Positions 6,032-6,401 of a stretch of DNA of 6,401 nt are shown in pieces. This DNA is from Candidatus Melainabacteria bacterium. GTDB lineage: Bacteria > Actinomycetota > Actinomycetes > Mycobacteriales > Pseudonocardiaceae. Location: contig CAJCJE010000373.1 of assembly GCA_903970565.1 (NCBI GenBank), positions 1-6,401 of the forward strand. The letters run 5' to 3'. The notes below the pieces were generated by a model. That model saw only the letters and a program-made list of their open reading frames with translations, ran no database searches and was not told the origin of the DNA. How positions within the stretch are numbered: the stretch's first letter is position 1; every line of letters starts with the position of its first letter. The position numbers and the translations under genes are program-made.

Positions 6032-6076
6032 GATTGATCATGCACACTATGAGCACATAATGAGCATGATCAATCA
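6031..6076. promoter_or_regulatory. 13 bp inverted repeat, probable operator of the sugar-kinase gene
   Basis: TGATTGATCATGC (6031-6043) and GCATGATCAATCA (6064-6076) are perfect inverted copies separated by 20 bases. Each arm contains the small palindrome TGATCA; the two cores are 32 bp apart, close to three helical turns. Between and into the right arm, ATGAGCA occurs twice (6049-6055 and 6060-6066), 11 bp apart. The arms cover the -35 and the start region of the promoter described separately, the geometry expected of a repressor binding as a dimer or tetramer. DeoR-family regulators often control fructose operons in actinobacteria, so one is a fair guess; none is encoded in this window. 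Confidence 0.6.
6034..6061 (+). promoter_or_regulatory. Sigma70-type promoter for the sugar-kinase gene
   Basis: TTGATC (6034-6039) matches TTGACA at four of six positions and CATAAT (6056-6061) matches TATAAT at five of six, with a 16 bp spacer. Transcription would start near 6068, leaving a leader of about 26 bases before GTG 6094. This is the best promoter-like pair I see in the window. Confidence 0.55.
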
Positions 6077-6093
6077 TTTGATGTCGCAGAGAG

Positions 6094-6401
6094 GTGGCGC
6101 CGGAGTTGATCCTCACTGTCACCGCGAACCTCGCCCTGGATATCACCTACGAGGTGCCACAACTGGTAAGCGGCGCCGCGCACCGGGTGAGCCGGGTTCA
6201 CCAGAGAGCCGGCGGAAAGGGCGTGAACGTGGCCAGGGTGCTGCGCGCGCTCGGCCGGCGCCCGGTAATCGCCGGCTTGGCCGGCGGCCCGACCGGCGAG
6301 GCCATCCGGACGGAGCTGGCGCGGGCAGGGCTGGCCGACGCGCTCACGCCGATCTCCGGTGAATCGCGGCGGACGGTCACCGTGGTGGCGCTGAACACCG
6401 A
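6094..6401 (+). CDS. PfkB / 1-phosphofructokinase-family hexose kinase, N-terminal part
   Basis: Enzymes of this family phosphorylate sugars or sugar phosphates with ATP; the commonest role for this subgroup is fructose-1-phosphate to fructose-1,6-bisphosphate after PTS uptake (FruK), with tagatose-6-phosphate kinase as the alternative. The 102 readable residues open with LILTVTANLALDITYEV, the family's T-x-N-x-A-x-D start (the usual TPNPALD is TANLALD here). They continue with the PfkB signature G-G-K-G-V-N-V-A-R (40-48), then VIAGLAGGPTGEAI (58-71). The ATP-binding C-terminal GAGD motif lies beyond the window. An in-frame TGA at 6079-6081 leaves GTG 6094 or TTG 6106 as starts. AGAGAG sits too close to GTG for an ideal ribosome site and 12 bases from TTG; GTG is preferred weakly. 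A promoter and operator-like inverted repeat lie just upstream. Which sugar is used cannot be decided here. Confidence 0.88.
   Translation, partial: MAPELILTVTANLALDITYEVPQLVSGAAHRVSRVHQRAGGKGVNVARVLRALGRRPVIAGLAGGPTGEAIRTELARAGLADALTPISGESRRTVTVVALNT

Noticed and set aside
6031..6076. Inverted repeat as a terminator
   Set aside because: The loop is 20 bases and no T-run follows the right arm; a promoter lies within it, so an operator fits better.
5967..6093. Riboswitch or structured leader before the kinase
   Set aside because: The predicted leader is only about 26 bases, too short for a known riboswitch, and no tRNA or rRNA-like fold is visible anywhere in the window.
6030..6362. Plus-strand open frame of 110 codons from the promoter region
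   Set aside because: It overlaps the PfkB-family kinase in another frame and turns into an Arg/Gly/Pro-rich shadow. The kinase frame has the GGKGVNVAR signature.

Overview
The window is high-GC DNA with strong G/C third-position bias on both strands. An EspG-like (type VII/ESX secretion) gene fragment, an aromatic-type flavin monooxygenase fragment and a fused repair helicase all point to a mycolic-acid actinobacterium. Nocardia or a relative is the best guess, but the genus is not proven by the sequence.

Layout: (1) Positions 1-369 (+) hold the C-terminal part of an unrecognised protein with one hydrophobic segment; its start lies outside the window. (2) A convergent gap (370-484) has two short palindromes and a good intrinsic terminator for the minus strand. 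(3) 485-1093 (-) is an EspG-family gene that lacks its N-terminal third and is probably a relic. (4) 1094-1220 is non-coding with a GC-rich hairpin. (5) 1221-4574 (-) is the main gene: a 1117-residue protein joining an N-terminal endonuclease Q (EndoQ)-type PHP nuclease with zinc finger to a C-terminal UvrD/Rep-type SF1A helicase through a Pro/Glu-rich repetitive linker. (6) 4593-5147 (-) is a GNAT acetyltransferase directly upstream, 18 bp from the fusion gene, so the two probably form an operon. (7) 5219-5966 (+) is the C-terminal half of a group A FAD monooxygenase that has lost its N-terminal half and carries a +1 frameshift; it ends in a 5 x 21 bp degenerate tandem repeat. (8) 5967-6093 is an AT-richer control region with a 13 bp inverted repeat wrapped around a good promoter. 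(9) 6094-6401 (+) is the start of a PfkB/1-phosphofructokinase-family sugar kinase that runs off the window.

How it fits together: the intact GNAT / EndoQ-UvrD operon sits between two decayed genes, which suggests a rearranged or accessory locus. EndoQ enzymes nick DNA 5' of deaminated bases (uracil, hypoxanthine, xanthine). A helicase in the same chain would plausibly unwind from that nick, making this a candidate one-polypeptide entry step for repair of deaminated DNA. That function is inference from domain architecture. The sugar kinase is a separate unit under its own, apparently repressible, promoter.
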